Under the pieces are notes generated by a model that saw only the letters and a list, made by a program, of their open reading frames with translations, was not told where the DNA came from and did no database searches. Below are positions 6,267 to 6,380 of a DNA stretch of 6,380 nucleotides, one piece after another; position 1 is the stretch's first letter, and every line of letters starts with the position of its first letter. The stretch lies in contig QQUO01000061.1 in assembly GCA_008501575.1 (NCBI GenBank), positions 1-6,380 on the forward strand. Reading direction: 5' to 3'. Source of the stretch: Pseudomonadota bacterium. GTDB lineage: Bacteria > Pseudomonadota > Gammaproteobacteria > Xanthomonadales > Marinicellaceae. Both the position numbers and the translations under genes were made by a program.

Positions 6267-6380
6267 TCTGGCGATGTCCTACTCTCACATGGGAACTCCC
6301 ACACTACCATCGGCGATGCTACGTTTCACTTCTGAGTTCGGGATGGAATCAGGTGGTGCCATAGCTCTATTTTCACCAGA
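6267..6380 (-). rRNA. rrf: 5S ribosomal RNA
   Basis: The minus strand from 6380 to 6267 reads as a 5S rRNA of about 114 nucleotides. The 5' end TCTGGTGA pairs with the 3' end TCGCCAGA (helix I, 8 bp). The conserved loop segment CCGAACTCAGAAGTGAAAC, the GATGGTAGTGTGGG segment and the GAGAGTAGG segment are all present in order. The gene is complete or lacks at most a base or two at the window edge. The 23S and 16S genes would be expected beyond the right edge in the same direction (known operon order). Confidence 0.96.

Noticed and set aside
6113..6310. A 65-codon minus-strand open frame
   Set aside because: It runs through the 5S rRNA 3' end, the rRNA terminator and the start of the membrane-protein gene, so it cannot be a real gene.

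Overview
The window looks like chromosomal DNA of an AT-rich gammaproteobacterium. The evidence is a gammaproteobacterial-type 5S rRNA at the right edge, Sec signal peptides, and a large secreted DUF11-repeat protein. Marine genera rich in such proteins (for example Marinicella-like bacteria) fit the picture, but the genus is a guess. Every gene I can support lies on the minus strand, so the biological order runs from right (6380) to left (1).

From right to left: a 5S rRNA gene (6267-6380) is presumably the last gene of an rRNA operon and is followed by a strong intrinsic terminator. Next comes a small four-helix membrane protein of unknown function (TTG start), then an imperfect inverted repeat of about 60 bp. 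A cytosine deaminase of the fungal Fcy1 type follows (5158-5595). Then comes a secreted M14-family zinc carboxypeptidase gene (3328-5061), split by one in-frame TAA. Its reading frame continues for another 269 codons without any frameshift. A 357-bp non-coding stretch with a candidate promoter and several hairpins leads to a very large secreted protein of tandem DUF11 (Ig-like) repeats. Its first 990 codons (2970-1) are here and its C-terminus lies beyond the left edge.

The genes do not form an obvious pathway. The deaminase would act in cytosolic pyrimidine salvage. The peptidase and the DUF11 protein are exported and would act in the periplasm, on the surface or outside the cell. I see no mobile element, CRISPR array, tRNA, toxin-antitoxin pair or defence system. 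The points most worth checking are the single nonsense codon in an otherwise intact peptidase, the structured leader with a terminator-like hairpin before the DUF11 gene, the enlarged cysteine-rich fifth DUF11 repeat, and the inverted repeat upstream of the deaminase.
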